Below the pieces are notes generated by a model. It made no database searches. It worked only from the letters and a program-made list of their open reading frames with translations, and was not told the DNA's origin. From the NCBI RefSeq assembly GCF_001685355.1, contig NZ_CP016438.1, forward strand, positions 3,100,001 to 3,164,000: a stretch of DNA of 64,000 bases. Reading direction: 5' to 3'. The stretch is from Streptomyces lincolnensis (lineage in GTDB: Bacteria > Actinomycetota > Actinomycetes > Streptomycetales > Streptomycetaceae). This document shows, piece after piece, positions 32,685 to 41,474 of this stretch (the stretch's first letter is position 1; each line of letters begins with the position of its first letter). A program made the translations under genes and the position numbers.

Positions 32685-33326
32685 GTGAACGAGATGCCGC
32701 GGGACCATCGGCCCGCCAAGTCCATCAGGGTCCTGCTCGCCGAGGACCAGGGGATGATGCGCGGCGCCCTCGCGCTGCTGCTCGGCATGGAGGCGGACAT
32801 CGAGGTCGTGGCGCAGGTGGCGGCCGGGGACGTGATCGTGGACACGGCCCTGATTCACCGCCCCGACGTGGCGCTCCTCGACATCGAGCTGCCCGGCATG
32901 AGCGGCCTGGACGCCGCCGCCGAACTGCGCGACCAGGTCCCCGACTGCCGGGTGCTGATCCTCACCACCTTCGGCCGCCCCGGCTATCTGCGCCGGGCCA
33001 TGGAGGCGGGCGCCGCGGGCTTCCTCGTCAAGGACGGCCCCGTGGAGGAACTGGCCGCCGCGATCCGCCGCGTCCTGACCGGCGAGACCGTGGTCGACCC
33101 GGCCCTGGCCGCCGCCGCGCTCAGCGCCGGCCCCAATCCCCTCACCGCCCGCGAGTGCGACGCCCTGAAGGCCTCCGCCGACGGCGCGACCGTCGCCGAC
33201 ATCGCCGTGAAGCTCCACCTCTCCGAGTCCACCGTCCGCAACTACCTCTCCTCCGCCATCGGCAAGACGGGCACTCGCAACCGGCTGGAGGCGATGCGGG
33301 AGGCCCGGCGGCAGGGCTGGCTGTAG
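32685..33326 (+). CDS. NarL/LuxR-type response regulator (DesR-like)
   Basis: 213 residues from GTG 32685; ATG 32694 would drop three. The receiver domain has the acidic pair in RVLLAEDQGMMRGALA and the phospho-Asp in VALLDIELPGMSGLD (about residue 65), with conserved Thr and Lys in LILTTFG and GFLVKDGP. A GerE/LuxR helix-turn-helix ends the protein: LTARECDALKASADGATVAD, HLSESTVRNYLSSAIGKTGT. It probably receives phosphate from the upstream kinase and controls membrane or export genes, perhaps the MFS genes downstream. Confidence 0.9.
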   Translation: MNEMPRDHRPAKSIRVLLAEDQGMMRGALALLLGMEADIEVVAQVAAGDVIVDTALIHRPDVALLDIELPGMSGLDAAAELRDQVPDCRVLILTTFGRPGYLRRAMEAGAAGFLVKDGPVEELAAAIRRVLTGETVVDPALAAAALSAGPNPLTARECDALKASADGATVADIAVKLHLSESTVRNYLSSAIGKTGTRNRLEAMREARRQGWL

Positions 33327-33392
33327 ACCGTCGCTTCATTCGGCCGTACGGGCCGGTCCACCTGACGGGCCACCCGAGAGCCTCCCCGCACC

Positions 33393-34823
33393 TCAGGCCG
33401 TCTGGACCTTCCGGGGCAGCCACAGCAGCATCAGCACAGCCCCACCGAGCAGCACCCCCGTACCCGTACGGAACACCAGGGCGTACCCCTCGGTGAGGGC
33501 CTCCGGCGTGTGGCTGCCCTCCGTGCGGGCCGCGGCGATGGTCGACATGACGGCGAGGCCGAGGGAACCGCCCATCGTGCGGGAGGTGTTGACGAGGCCC
33601 GAGACGAGACCGGCCTCCCCCGGGGCCGCGCCGGAGATGGCCAGGGCGGCGAGGGGGGTGGTCGCGAGGCCGGCGCCGAGCATCATCAGGATCCCGGGGA
33701 TCATGATCGCGGTCAGATAGGGCGCGTCCACCCGCAGCGTGGACTGCCAGCCGAACCCGACGGCCGCCACCGCCGTCCCCAGGGCCGCCGTGACCCGGGG
33801 CCCCACCGCCCGCATGCACCGCGGGGCGACCTTCGAGCCGAGGATCACGGCGAGCGAGCTCGGCACCAGGGCGAGTCCGGCGTCCAGCGGGGAGTAGCCC
33901 AGCACGTTCTGGGCGTACAGGGTCATGAAGAACCACATGCAGAACATCACGGACCCGCTCAGGAACATCGCCACGTTCGCCGAGGACACCGCCCGCACCC
34001 TCAGCAGTGCGAGCGGCATCAGCGGGGCCGCCGTACGGGATTCGACGACGAGGAAGAGGGCGAGCAGCACGAGGCCCAGGACCAGGGGGACGAGGGTGGC
34101 GGCGGCCGTCCAGCCCGCGGCCTCGGTCTGCGAGATGCCGTAGGCCAGCACGGCGAGGCCGGCCGTGGCCAGCAGGGCGCCCGGCAGGTCGAGGTGGCGC
34201 CGGTCCCCGGCACGGCTCTCCGGCAGCCACAGCAGGGCACCGAGCAGGACGACGGCGCCGACGGGCACGTTGATCAGCAGCACCCAGCGCCAGGACAGCA
34301 CGTCCACCAGGGCGCCGCCGACGAGTCCGCCGGCCGCCCCGCCGCCGGCGCCCACGGCCGTCCAGGTCGCGATGGCCCGCGCGCGGGCGGCGCCCTCGGG
34401 GACGGCGGCCGTGAGGATGGTCAGCGTCGCGGGCGCGAGCACCGCGGCGCCCAGACCCTGCGCGGCGCGGGCGAGCAGCAGCTGCCAGCCGTCCTGGGCG
34501 AGCCCGCCACCGAGGGAGGCGAGCGTGAACATGCCGAGGCCTATCAGGAACATCCGCTTGCGGCCGTAGAGGTCGCCGGCCCGTCCGCCGAGGAGCATGA
34601 AGCCGGCGAAGGCGATGGCGTAGGCGTTCACCACCCACTGAAGTCCCTGGTCACCGAGGCCGAGGTCGGTCCGCATCGACGGCAGTGCCACGTTCACCAC
34701 GGACACGTCGAGGACGACGAGGAACTGTCCGGCGCAGGTCAGTGCCACCACCAGCCAGGTGGGCGGAGCCGAGCGGAGACGGGACGCGCGGGCGGTGTCA
34801 GCGGCTTCCAGCATGGTGGTCAT
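33393..34823 (-). CDS. MFS drug/metabolite exporter (DHA2, EmrB/QacA type)
   Basis: 476 residues from ATG 34823; a TTG at 34850 would add nine. Fourteen membrane helices are expected from the family. Motif A appears as GGRAGDLYGRKRMF (about residue 70), motif C as TWTAVGAGGGAAGGLVGGAL followed by VDVLSWRWVLLINVPVG. This is typical of proton-coupled exporters for antibiotics or dyes. It is divergent from a second DHA2 gene 157 bases away, so both may be driven from the same short, relatively AT-rich region. Confidence 0.92.
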   Translation of the reverse strand: MTTMLEAADTARASRLRSAPPTWLVVALTCAGQFLVVLDVSVVNVALPSMRTDLGLGDQGLQWVVNAYAIAFAGFMLLGGRAGDLYGRKRMFLIGLGMFTLASLGGGLAQDGWQLLLARAAQGLGAAVLAPATLTILTAAVPEGAARARAIATWTAVGAGGGAAGGLVGGALVDVLSWRWVLLINVPVGAVVLLGALLWLPESRAGDRRHLDLPGALLATAGLAVLAYGISQTEAAGWTAAATLVPLVLGLVLLALFLVVESRTAAPLMPLALLRVRAVSSANVAMFLSGSVMFCMWFFMTLYAQNVLGYSPLDAGLALVPSSLAVILGSKVAPRCMRAVGPRVTAALGTAVAAVGFGWQSTLRVDAPYLTAIMIPGILMMLGAGLATTPLAALAISGAAPGEAGLVSGLVNTSRTMGGSLGLAVMSTIAAARTEGSHTPEALTEGYALVFRTGTGVLLGGAVLMLLWLPRKVQTA

Positions 34824-34980
34824 GCTCTCAATCCGGCTCGTCTTCCCCAAGAGAATATAAAGAAATCGTTAGTACGCCGAAGCATCGGAATAGTTGCCCG
34901 CGCATACGTAGTTCACACCACACGTACCTGAACACGTACGTGACCACGCACCGACGTCCCCGCCCGGAGGCCTGCCTCAC

Positions 34981-36714
34981 ATGACGCACACACCGACCGA
35001 CCAGCCCACCAGGAGAGCGACCAGCGCCGTCGTCCCGGTCCTCGCCTTCGCGGGCATCGTGGTCGCGGTGATGCAGACCCTGCTCGTCCCGGTGATCAAG
35101 GACCTGCCGCAGCTGCTGGACACCACGCCCAGCAACGCCACCTGGGTCCTGACCTCGACCCTGCTCTCGGGTGCCGTGGCCACGCCGATCATGGGCCGCC
35201 TCGGCGACCTGTACGGCAAGCGGCGCATGCTGATCCTCAGCCTCGCGGTGATGGTCGTCGGCGCCCTGGTCAGCGCCCTCACCAGCGATCTGCTCACCAT
35301 GATCGTGGGCCGTACCCTCCAGGGCTTCGCGATGGGCGCGATACCCCTCGGCATCGGTCTGATGCGGGACATGCTGCCCCGCGAGAAGCTCGGCTCGGCG
35401 ATGGCCCTGATGAGCTCCTCCATCGGCGTCGGCGGCGGCCTGGCGCTGCCCGCCGCGGCCCTGATCGCCCAGCACGCCGACTGGCACGCCCTCTTCTACG
35501 GCGCGGCAGGGCTCGGCGCGCTGTCCATCGTGCTGACCCTCCTGGTCGTTCCCGAGTCCCCGATGCGCGCCGAGGGCTCCTTCGACCTGCCGGGCGCGCT
35601 CGGCCTGTCCACCGGCCTCGTCCTGTTCCTGCTGCCGATCACCAAGGGCAGCGACTGGGGCTGGACCTCCCCCACCACGCTCGGCCTGTTCGCCGCCGCG
35701 GCCGTCGTCCTCGTCCTGTGGGGCGTCATGGAGCTGAAGGTGAAGGCCCCGCTGGTCGACCTGCGCACCACGGCCCGCCCCGCCGTCCTCTTCACCAACC
35801 TCGCCTCGATCATGGTCGGCGTCAGCTTCTACGTCGTCTCGCTCGTCCTCCCCCAGCTGCTCCAGCTGCCCAAGGCCACCGGCTACGGCCTCGGCCAGTC
35901 GATGGTCGTCGCGGGCCTGCTGGTCGCCCCGCTCGGCCTGACGATGATGTTCACGGCCCCGGTCTACGCCCGCCTGTCCGCCAAGTACGGCCCCAAGACC
36001 ACCCTCATCCTCGGCATGCTGATCATCGCGATCGGCTACGGCGCGGGGCTCGGCCTGATGAGCGCCCCCTGGCAGAGCCTGGTCATCTCGGTCGTCCTGG
36101 GCGCGGGCATCGGTCTCGCCTACTCCTCGCTGCCCGCACTGATCGTCGGCGCGGTCCCGGCGTCGGAGACGGGTGCGGCGAACGGGCTGAACACGCTGAT
36201 GCGTTCCATCGGTACGTCGGTCTCCAGCGCCGTGATCGGCATGGTCCTGGCCAACACCGCGAACACCGTGAACGGCGTCGAGATCCCGACCATGCACGGC
36301 TTCCGGGTCTCCTTCCTCATCGCGACCGGCGCGGTGGCGGTCGGCCTGCTGATGGCGCTGTTCCTGCCGAAGCCGAACCGCGCGCCGCAGCTGCGGGCCA
36401 GCAGCGAGGAGGACGCGGGGATCGAGCGGGCGGAGGAAGTGCTGCGGGGGTTCCGGGGCCGTGTCCTGGACGCCGTCGGCACCCCTGTCCCCCGGGCCAA
36501 GGTCACCCTGATCGACCGCCGGGGCCGCCAGGCCGGTGCGACGCTCTCCTCCGAGGACGGGACCTATGCTCTCGCGGTGCCGGGCGGCGGGGCGTATGTG
36601 CTGGCCGCACGGGCTGCCGGGTACGGGCCGTTGGCTTCGTCGGCGACGCATGCGGGTGGGTTGTCGGCCGTGGAGTTGGATCTGGCGTTGCCCGGGGAGA
36701 CGGTCAAGGCATAG
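34981..36714 (+). CDS. MFS exporter with a C-terminal carboxypeptidase-regulatory-like domain
   Basis: 577 residues. The first 475 or so form a 14-helix DHA2 transporter (motif A GRLGDLYGKRRMLILSLAVM; motif C region MALMSSSIGVGGGLALPAAA). After an acidic link (SSEEDAGIERAEEVLRG) comes a beta-sandwich: FRGRVLDAVGTPVPRAKVTL, GATLSSEDGTYALAVPGGG and YVLAARAAGYGPLAS. That repeat is the CarboxypepD_reg/Cna-B fold seen in secreted proteins. In a 14-helix exporter this domain should face the cytoplasm, which is unusual; it may gate or bind a partner. Starts ATG 34981, no clear Shine-Dalgarno. Confidence 0.87.
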   Translation: MTHTPTDQPTRRATSAVVPVLAFAGIVVAVMQTLLVPVIKDLPQLLDTTPSNATWVLTSTLLSGAVATPIMGRLGDLYGKRRMLILSLAVMVVGALVSALTSDLLTMIVGRTLQGFAMGAIPLGIGLMRDMLPREKLGSAMALMSSSIGVGGGLALPAAALIAQHADWHALFYGAAGLGALSIVLTLLVVPESPMRAEGSFDLPGALGLSTGLVLFLLPITKGSDWGWTSPTTLGLFAAAAVVLVLWGVMELKVKAPLVDLRTTARPAVLFTNLASIMVGVSFYVVSLVLPQLLQLPKATGYGLGQSMVVAGLLVAPLGLTMMFTAPVYARLSAKYGPKTTLILGMLIIAIGYGAGLGLMSAPWQSLVISVVLGAGIGLAYSSLPALIVGAVPASETGAANGLNTLMRSIGTSVSSAVIGMVLANTANTVNGVEIPTMHGFRVSFLIATGAVAVGLLMALFLPKPNRAPQLRASSEEDAGIERAEEVLRGFRGRVLDAVGTPVPRAKVTLIDRRGRQAGATLSSEDGTYALAVPGGGAYVLAARAAGYGPLASSATHAGGLSAVELDLALPGETVKA

Positions 36715-36760
36715 ACGCCTTTTGGGTTGCCACGGAATGTGGTGTGGCGGCTGCGGCGCC

Positions 36761-36824
36761 GTTGTGGCTGGTCGCGCCCCGCGGCGGAGCCGCTATTCGA
36801 CACAGCCCCGCGCCCCTGAAAGGC
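36761..36824 (-). repeat. Dispersed Streptomyces intergenic repeat, copy 1
   Basis: On the minus strand this segment reads GGGGCGCGGGGCTGTGTCG, then GGCTCCGCCGC and GCGCGACCAGCCACAAC. It matches the copy at 52551-52610 at roughly 80% and the shorter one at 56762-56800. I recall close relatives being very common between Streptomyces genes. It lies between the MFS gene and the methyltransferase gene. Confidence 0.6.
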
Positions 36825-36909
36825 TTTCCGCACCCCCTGTCCAGACGCCGACGGGGGGTGCGGCAGCATGAGGCGACTGTCCGCACGTATGACCGAGAGG
36901 AAACCGCCG

Positions 36910-37563
36910 ATGCCCGCGGCCGCTCCCAAGCCCGAAATCCTGGCCGCGTTCGAAGCGGCGAAGGGGTTCATGCCGGTGGGTGAGGGCCTCGCCCTCTACT
37001 CGGCGGCCCTGGAGGCCGGGCGGCTCGGGCTCCCCCTCCTCGAAGTGGGCACGTACTGCGGCCGCTCCGCGATCCTCCTCGCCGACGCGGCCCGCGCGTC
37101 CGGGGTCGTCGCGCTGACCGTCGACCACCACCGGGGCAGCGAGGAGCAGCAGCCGGGGTGGGAGTACCACGACCCGGAGACGGTGGACCCCGAGATCGGG
37201 CTGATGGACACCCTGCCCACCTTCCGCCGCACCCTGCACCGGGCCGGCCTGGAGGAGCACATCGTCGCCCTCGTCGGCCGCTCGCCGCAGGTCGCGAAGG
37301 TGTGGGGGTCCCCCCTCGGTCTGGTGTTCGTCGACGGCGGTCACACCGACGAGCACGCGAACGCCGACTACGAGGGCTGGGCACCCCACATCGCCGCGGG
37401 CGGCCTGCTCGTCATCCACGACGTCTTCCCCGACCCGGCCGACGAGTTCACCGGCCAGGCCCCCTACCGCGTCTACCTCAGGGCCCTCGCGTCCGGCGCC
37501 TTCACGGAGACCGCGGCGACGGACTCACTGCGCGTACTGCGGCGGACCGGGGCGGGGATCTGA
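36910..37563 (+). CDS. Class I SAM-dependent methyltransferase
   Basis: 217 residues from ATG 36910 (GAGAGG upstream; earlier in-frame ATGs lack this). The Rossmann motif I reads LPLLEVGTYCGRSAILLADA (about residues 38-57), motif II area VVALTVDHHRGSEEQQPGWE, and post-motif LVFVDGGHTDEHANADYEGW with GGLLVIHDVF. This is the O-methyltransferase-like Methyltransf_24 group. The substrate is unknown. The gene lies after copy 1 of the dispersed repeat and 36 bases before the amidase gene, with which it may be transcribed. Confidence 0.82.
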   Translation: MPAAAPKPEILAAFEAAKGFMPVGEGLALYSAALEAGRLGLPLLEVGTYCGRSAILLADAARASGVVALTVDHHRGSEEQQPGWEYHDPETVDPEIGLMDTLPTFRRTLHRAGLEEHIVALVGRSPQVAKVWGSPLGLVFVDGGHTDEHANADYEGWAPHIAAGGLLVIHDVFPDPADEFTGQAPYRVYLRALASGAFTETAATDSLRVLRRTGAGI

Positions 37564-37599
37564 GCGCGGGGGGCCGGGGGCACGGTTAGAGTCGCTGTC

Positions 37600-38571
37600 G
37601 TGTCCTACGTAGGCCCCGGCTTCGAACCGTCCCCGCCCCGCCGTCCCCGGCGTCGTCCGCTGACCGTCGCGCTCGTCGCGCTGGTGCCGGGTGCGTTGCT
37701 CGGGTGGGTGGTGTACGAGGTGGTGGGGGGTGCGGGCTCGGACGGGGGTGCCGGCGCGGTCGGTACCACGGCGTCGGCGAGTGGGCCCGTTTCGCCCAGG
37801 AGCTCGGCTGCCTCGTCGGCCGGGTCGGGGGATGACAAGCCGGGCGGGACGCCGAAGGCGAGTCCCACGCCGACGGCCTCGGCGCCCGCCGTCTCCGGGC
37901 CGCTCAAGGGCAAGGTGATCGTGATCGATCCGGGGCACAACGCGGGCAACTTCCAGCACACGGCCGAGATCAACCGCAAGGTGAACATCGGTACGAACTG
38001 GAAGGAGTGCGACACCACGGGGACGGCCACCAACTCCGGCTACAAGGAGGCGGAGTTCACCCTGGACGTGGCCCACCGGATGCGCACGCTGCTTCAGGCG
38101 CAGGGCGCCACGGTGAAGCTGACGCAGGACGGCGACCGGCCCTTCGGGCCGTGTGTGGACGAGCGGGCCCGGATCGGCAACCAGGCAGGGGCCGACGCGG
38201 TCGTCTCGGTCCACGCGGACGGTTCGGGGGCCGGTAACCGCGGCTTCCACGTCATCCTCCCGGGGAGTGTGAACGAGGGCGCCGCCGACACCCGTTCGAT
38301 CGTCGGCCCCTCGCGGGCCCTCGGTGAGCGCGTCGCGGGCAACTTCGTGCGGGCGACAGGCAGCGCCCCCTCCAACTACATCGGCGGCGGTACCGGTCTC
38401 GACACCCGTACGGACCTGGGCGGTCTCAATCTGTCAACGGTTCCCAAGGTGTTCATCGAGTGCGGCAACATGCGCGATAGCAAGGACGCGGCGTTGCTCA
38501 CCAGCGGCGCCTGGCGGCAGAAGGCGGCGCAAGGGATCTCTGATGGAATCGTGAGTTTCCTGCGCGGGTAG
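37600..38571 (+). CDS. N-acetylmuramoyl-L-alanine amidase (Amidase_3)
   Basis: 323 residues from GTG 37600. A basic lead and one membrane helix (LTVALVALVPGALLGWVVYE) are followed by a Ser/Gly/Pro-rich stalk, then the Amidase_3 domain. Zinc ligands are His in GKVIVIDPGHNAGN (about residue 112), Glu in YKEAEFTLDVAHRMRTLL and His in AVVSVHADGSGAGN, with a C-terminal KVFIECGNMRDSKDAALL supplying the catalytic Glu. It cleaves the peptide from muramic acid in cell-wall growth or spore outgrowth, anchored outside the membrane. Confidence 0.93.
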   Translation: MSYVGPGFEPSPPRRPRRRPLTVALVALVPGALLGWVVYEVVGGAGSDGGAGAVGTTASASGPVSPRSSAASSAGSGDDKPGGTPKASPTPTASAPAVSGPLKGKVIVIDPGHNAGNFQHTAEINRKVNIGTNWKECDTTGTATNSGYKEAEFTLDVAHRMRTLLQAQGATVKLTQDGDRPFGPCVDERARIGNQAGADAVVSVHADGSGAGNRGFHVILPGSVNEGAADTRSIVGPSRALGERVAGNFVRATGSAPSNYIGGGTGLDTRTDLGGLNLSTVPKVFIECGNMRDSKDAALLTSGAWRQKAAQGISDGIVSFLRG

Positions 38572-38732
38572 TGATCAGCCCCTTGATCCTGGCGGACACC
38601 TTGTTCTCACGGACGATAGTGTCGTCCCTACGATGAGGGGCCACCCCCGCGCTTCACACCGGGGCCTGACGGCGACATGGTGACAGCGAGCCTCCTACCG
38701 ACGACGAGACGACCTGCGAAGGACCGACTGAA

Positions 38733-39581
38733 GTGAATATCCGCTCCCTCACTAGAGGCGACGGCGTGGTGATCGGAGCAGCGGTCTTGCTGTTCATCGC
38801 CTCGTTCCTCGACATCTACTCGATCGACGGGGTCCCGGACGGTTACGACCTCCCCAGCCTCTGGGCGAGCGGGCCGGTCGTGCTCGGAGTAGTGCTGGCG
38901 GGGATCATCGGCGCCGCGCTCGTCGTTGTCTCCCACGGCCTGCCGCAGGTCCCCAAGGTGGCCGGTCTGGACCTCGGCCAGTTCGGTGTGGCCTTCACGG
39001 TCTTCGCCGCCTGGAGTGCGCTCGGCAACATCTTCGACCCGGCCGGCGGCGCGAACAACGGCGGCAGCGGCGGTGGCTCGGCCGGCCCCGACGCCGGTAT
39101 CGGCCTGATCCTGGCCCTCATCGCCACCCTGGTCATGGCCGCGGCCGCCCTCGCCACCCCTCTCGTCCCGGCCCTCAAGGCCGCCCTCGTCCCGGCCCCC
39201 AAGCCGCCGCAGCCGCAGCCCTACGGCGCCCAGCCGCCCGGCGGTTACGGCTACCCCGGCGCCCCGCAGCCCGGCCAGCCGGGTCCCGGCCAGCCCGGTC
39301 AGCCCTACGGTGGACAGCCGCAGCCGGGGCAGCCGTTCGGCGGTCAGCCGCAGCAGGCCCAGCCGCCGGCTCCGGCGGCGGCGGAGTTCTCGCCGTTCTG
39401 GTTCGCCGTGCCGGTGCCGCGTCCGCTGTTCGCGGAGGACGGCTCGCCCACCCCGATCGCCGAACTGGCCCCCGGTACCTGGTACCTGGCGGTCGAGCAG
39501 CGCGGCCCGGCGCTGGTCGCGCAGACGCAGGACGGCCGCCGCGGCGTCCTCCAGGACACCTCGGGGATCCAGCGCGGCTGA
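38733..39581 (+). CDS. DUF5336 family membrane protein with a Pro/Gln/Gly tail
   Basis: 282 residues from GTG 38733 (AAGGA about 9 bases upstream). Four hydrophobic segments read GVVIGAAVLLFIASFLDIYS, SGPVVLGVVLAGIIGAALVV, FGVAFTVFAAWSALGNIF and GIGLILALIATLVMAAAALA. A low-complexity tail then repeats PGQPGPGQPGQPYGGQPQPG and ends in a folded piece, FAVPVPRPLFAEDGSPTPIA...GTWYLAVEQRG. This is the DUF5336 pattern of Streptomyces. The tail resembles sequences that interact with SH3-like or membrane-scaffold partners. The function is unknown. Confidence 0.75.
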   Translation: MNIRSLTRGDGVVIGAAVLLFIASFLDIYSIDGVPDGYDLPSLWASGPVVLGVVLAGIIGAALVVVSHGLPQVPKVAGLDLGQFGVAFTVFAAWSALGNIFDPAGGANNGGSGGGSAGPDAGIGLILALIATLVMAAAALATPLVPALKAALVPAPKPPQPQPYGAQPPGGYGYPGAPQPGQPGPGQPGQPYGGQPQPGQPFGGQPQQAQPPAPAAAEFSPFWFAVPVPRPLFAEDGSPTPIAELAPGTWYLAVEQRGPALVAQTQDGRRGVLQDTSGIQRG

Positions 39582-39597
39582 GCCCCGACCCCCTTCG

Positions 39598-39635
39598 ACA
39601 ACGGCCCCTCGCCCTTCCGGGTGCGGGGCCGTTGT
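39598..39635 (+). terminator. Intrinsic terminator after the DUF5336 gene
   Basis: ACAACGGCCCC (39598-39608) pairs exactly with GGGGCCGTTGT (39625-39635) across a 16-base loop, 17 bases after the DUF5336 stop. No long U-run follows, as is usual in Streptomyces. It separates that gene from the oxidoreductase gene. Confidence 0.75.
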
Positions 39636-39682
39636 CGTACAGTCGCCCCCTCCACTGGCTGACGCCCCGTCAGGAGGCTGGC

Positions 39683-40690
39683 ATGCGGCTCGGTCTGGCG
39701 CTCGGCTACTGGGGCCGCGGCCCCTCCCCCGACCACGTGCCGCTCGCCCAGGAGGCCGAACGGCTCGGCTACGACTCGGTGTGGACCGCGGAGTCGTGGG
39801 GCTCCGACGTCTTCACCCCGCTCACCTGGATCGCGGCGCACACCTCCCGGATCCGGCTGGGCACGGCGGTCGCGCAGATGGCGGCCCGCTCCCCGACCAC
39901 GACGGCGATGCACGCGCTGACCCTGGACCATCTCTCCGGCGGGCGGGTGCTGCTCGGGCTCGGGCTGTCCGGTCCGCAGGTGGTGGAGGGCTGGTACGGG
40001 CGGCCGTTCCCGGCGTCCCCGCTGACCGCGACGAGGGAGTACGTCGACGTCGTACGGCAGGTGCTGCGGCGGGAGGCGCCGGTGGCCGTGGACGGACGCT
40101 TCCACTCCCACCCCTACCGCGGCCCGGACGCCACCGGCCTCGGCAAGGCGCTGAAGTCCATCACGCATCCCCTGCGCCCCGATCTGCCGGTCCTCCTCGG
40201 TGCCGAGGGGCCGAAGAACGTGGCGCAGACGCTCCGCATCGCGGACGGCTGGCTCCCGCTGTACTGGTCCCCGGACCGCCCCGAGGCGTACGGCACGCTG
40301 GAGGACCTGCGCGAGGGCTTCCTCGTGGCCCCCATGGCGCAGGTCCGCGTCTGCGACGACGTCGCCGAAGGACTCCTGCCCGTCAAGACGATGCTCGGCT
40401 TCTACATCGGCGGGATGGGCCACGCGGCCCGCAACTTCCACGCCGACCTGATGGGACGCATGGGGTACGAGGAGGAGGCGCGCAGGATCCAGCGCCTGTT
40501 CCTGGAGGGCCGCCGCGAGGAGGCCGTCCTCGCCGTCCCGGACGCCTTCGCCGACGAGATCTCGCTGGTCGGACCGCGCGAACGCATCGCCGAGAAGCTG
40601 GAGTCGTGGCGCAAGGGCCCGGTCACCGACCTGCTGGCACTGGCACCGGACGCGCGGACGCTGCGGGTGCTGGCGGAGCTCAACACCTGA
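39683..40690 (+). CDS. LLM-class F420-dependent oxidoreductase
   Basis: 335 residues from ATG 39683 with AGGAGG upstream. The luciferase-like barrel reads LGLALGYWGRGPSPDHVPLA, QEAERLGYDSVWTAESWGSD, TSRIRLGTAVAQMAARSPTT and LSGGRVLLGLGLSGPQVVEG. This is the subgroup annotated as F420-dependent in actinobacteria, and no FMN-specific feature stands out. It would reduce or oxidise a hydride-accepting substrate using coenzyme F420. It stands alone between a terminator and a convergent operon. Confidence 0.87.
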   Translation: MRLGLALGYWGRGPSPDHVPLAQEAERLGYDSVWTAESWGSDVFTPLTWIAAHTSRIRLGTAVAQMAARSPTTTAMHALTLDHLSGGRVLLGLGLSGPQVVEGWYGRPFPASPLTATREYVDVVRQVLRREAPVAVDGRFHSHPYRGPDATGLGKALKSITHPLRPDLPVLLGAEGPKNVAQTLRIADGWLPLYWSPDRPEAYGTLEDLREGFLVAPMAQVRVCDDVAEGLLPVKTMLGFYIGGMGHAARNFHADLMGRMGYEEEARRIQRLFLEGRREEAVLAVPDAFADEISLVGPRERIAEKLESWRKGPVTDLLALAPDARTLRVLAELNT

Positions 40691-40697
40691 GGCCCGC

Positions 40698-41474
40698 TCA
40701 GTGGAAGACGGACACCGGGTCCAGGGTGAGTTCCGCCGTCGTGGGGTTCCAGACGCGGACCCGGCCCAGGCAGGTGGCCGGGAACTCGCCCTCCGCGTAG
40801 TCCTCGACGCGGAACTCCTCGCGGACCCAGTTCTCCTTGCAGGTGATCTTCACATGGGCGGCCAGCTCGCCCGGGCCGTAGCGGGCGCGCAGCACCATGC
40901 CGCCGCCGTCCGCGCGGCGGGCCGTGAACAGGCCGGTGACCAGGACGAAGTCGGAGCGTACGGCGGTCAGGGAGGCCGTCGAGCGGTCCGCGGCGGCGGA
41001 CAGGGTCCTGGCGAGTGTCCCGTTGGGGTCGAGGCGTCCGGTGGCGAGGTCGGCGTCCACCACCCAGTCGCGTGCCCGCAGCTTGTCCATGATCAGGCTC
41101 AGCGCCTTCATGGGGGTGTTCTGCTCCAGGTACTCGACCACGCGTTCCTTGGTCTCGTCGTGCTGGGCCTTGCCGCCGGCCGTGCCGAACCGGGCGAACA
41201 TGCCCAGCCCGCGGACGGTGGCGACCTTGGCGGCGACGGCCATCTCCCCGGTGTTGGGGATACCGTGCATGTCGGCGATGTCCTTGACCCACGTCTCGTT
41301 GACGTAGATGCACATGCCGGAGATCACCGGCGGCGCATCGCCACGCCATCCCGACCACGGCCTCCAGCGCGCCAGGGCGTACTGGAGCAGCACGCCGAGG
41401 CAGGCCGCCGTTCCGAGCCACACGGCCATCCACGGCCACCACTGGCTCCACCACTGACTGTCAACGACACCCAC
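40698..41474 (-). CDS. Membrane-anchored conserved protein, last gene of the VWA operon
   Basis: 258 residues from GTG 41474 with AAGGAGA upstream, overlapping the VWA gene stop by 14 bases. A Trp-rich lead (QWWSQWWPWMAVWLGTAACL) forms one membrane anchor. The body has CIYVNETWVKDIADMHGIPN, KERVVEYLEQNTPMKALSLI and ARDWVVDADLATGRLDPNG, then beta strands (GMVLRARYGPGELAAHVKIT) with two Cys. It appears extracytoplasmic. No named family, but it is conserved with its partner genes in appearance and operon structure. Confidence 0.6.
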   Translation of the reverse strand: MGVVDSQWWSQWWPWMAVWLGTAACLGVLLQYALARWRPWSGWRGDAPPVISGMCIYVNETWVKDIADMHGIPNTGEMAVAAKVATVRGLGMFARFGTAGGKAQHDETKERVVEYLEQNTPMKALSLIMDKLRARDWVVDADLATGRLDPNGTLARTLSAAADRSTASLTAVRSDFVLVTGLFTARRADGGGMVLRARYGPGELAAHVKITCKENWVREEFRVEDYAEGEFPATCLGRVRVWNPTTAELTLDPVSVFH

